Assembly: GCA_015487555.1 (NCBI GenBank)
Contig: WFPK01000046.1
Location: 1-41,167 of the forward strand
DNA length: 41,167 nt
Reading direction: 5' to 3'
DNA from: Phycisphaerales bacterium
Lineage (GTDB): Bacteria > Planctomycetota > Phycisphaerae > Phycisphaerales > UBA1924
Below are positions 41,105 through 41,167 of this stretch, piece after piece. How positions within the stretch are numbered: position 1 is the first letter of the stretch; every line of letters begins with the position of its first letter. Made by a program: the position numbers and the translations under genes. Under the pieces are notes generated by a model. It had not been told where the DNA came from. It saw only the letters and a program-made list of their open reading frames with translations, and did no database searches.

Positions 41105-41110
41105 TACCCA

Positions 41111-41116
41111 ATCCTA
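41111..41116 (-). promoter_or_regulatory. -10-like TAGGAT six bases before the rsfS ATG
   Basis: Minus strand: TAGGAT, TGGGTA, ATG 41104. Leaderless-type arrangement for the rsfS-aroB pair. Confidence 0.4.
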
Positions 41117-41118
41117 GC

Positions 41119-41167
41119 TCCCCCCCCTCCCCCATTCCCCATTGCACACTGCCCATTCCCCACTCCC
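41119..41167. repeat. C-rich simple sequence at the window edge
   Basis: Runs of C with CCCATTCCCC repeated (about 41142-41151 and 41152-41161, slightly changed). It continues past the window, so its extent is unknown. Confidence 0.4.

Noticed and set aside
1-41167. Search for CRISPR arrays, integrases, transposases, phage genes and rRNA
   Set aside because: No regularly spaced repeat array, no recombinase motif and no rRNA-like sequence was seen on either strand.

Overview
The window looks like a chromosomal segment of a Phycisphaerae-type planctomycete. Three predicted secreted proteins end in the paired C-terminal module with the core NFFDVS.FL..F and a terminal GCP (GC-type dockerin-like) that is typical of that group. 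A membrane protein with a CxxCGYNLRGL zinc ribbon and C-ending codon use fit the same picture. No phage, integrase, transposase or CRISPR array is visible, so most of the window is ordinary core genome with a few group-specific genes.

Layout. 1-4.5 kb: tail of an unknown gene, two multi-pass membrane proteins, truB and a CgeB-like glycosyltransferase. 4.7-6.7 kb: a redox cluster of an AhpD-like CxxC protein, a divergent TetR regulator and thioredoxin; one operator-like palindrome sits in both control regions. 6.7-10.8 kb: mutS and an aldo/keto reductase. 10.9-15.8 kb: exported proteins (DUF6624-like lipoprotein, M43-like metalloprotease, cupredoxin, secretin N-domain-like protein) and a tRNA-Thr(CGU). 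15.9-22.1 kb: double zinc-ribbon membrane protein, NrnA-like DHH phosphoesterase, an orphan DNA methyltransferase flanked by hairpin repeats, a small unknown gene, and the coupled pair ribF-mnmA. 22.2-25.8 kb: putA and a pilin-like gene. 25.8-29.7 kb: dnaG-rpoD. 29.9-34.4 kb: acylphosphatase, DUF418 protein, an unknown gene, a SHOCT-like protein and clpX. 34.5-35.9 kb: an FG-GAP/dockerin secreted protein. 36-41.1 kb: a MinD-like protein without a visible P-loop, a ParA-type ATPase fused to an AMPK-type glycogen-binding domain, aroB and rsfS.

Three things go beyond routine annotation. (1) The ParA-CBM fusion keeps both a complete deviant Walker ATPase and the glycogen-contact residues known from AMPK beta. 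With its degenerate MinD-like neighbour it is the best candidate here for an undescribed system, possibly spatial organisation of a storage polysaccharide. (2) Starts fall into two classes: about fifteen genes have a Shine-Dalgarno-like sequence, while ten have none but carry TANNNT exactly 5-6 bases before the start codon, often with a C-rich spacer, which suggests leaderless transcripts. (3) A family of REP/BIME-like hairpins (GGTGCCACGACTCGCC and relatives) sits between genes, with paired changes that keep the stems intact.

All functional calls come from reading motifs; no database search was run.
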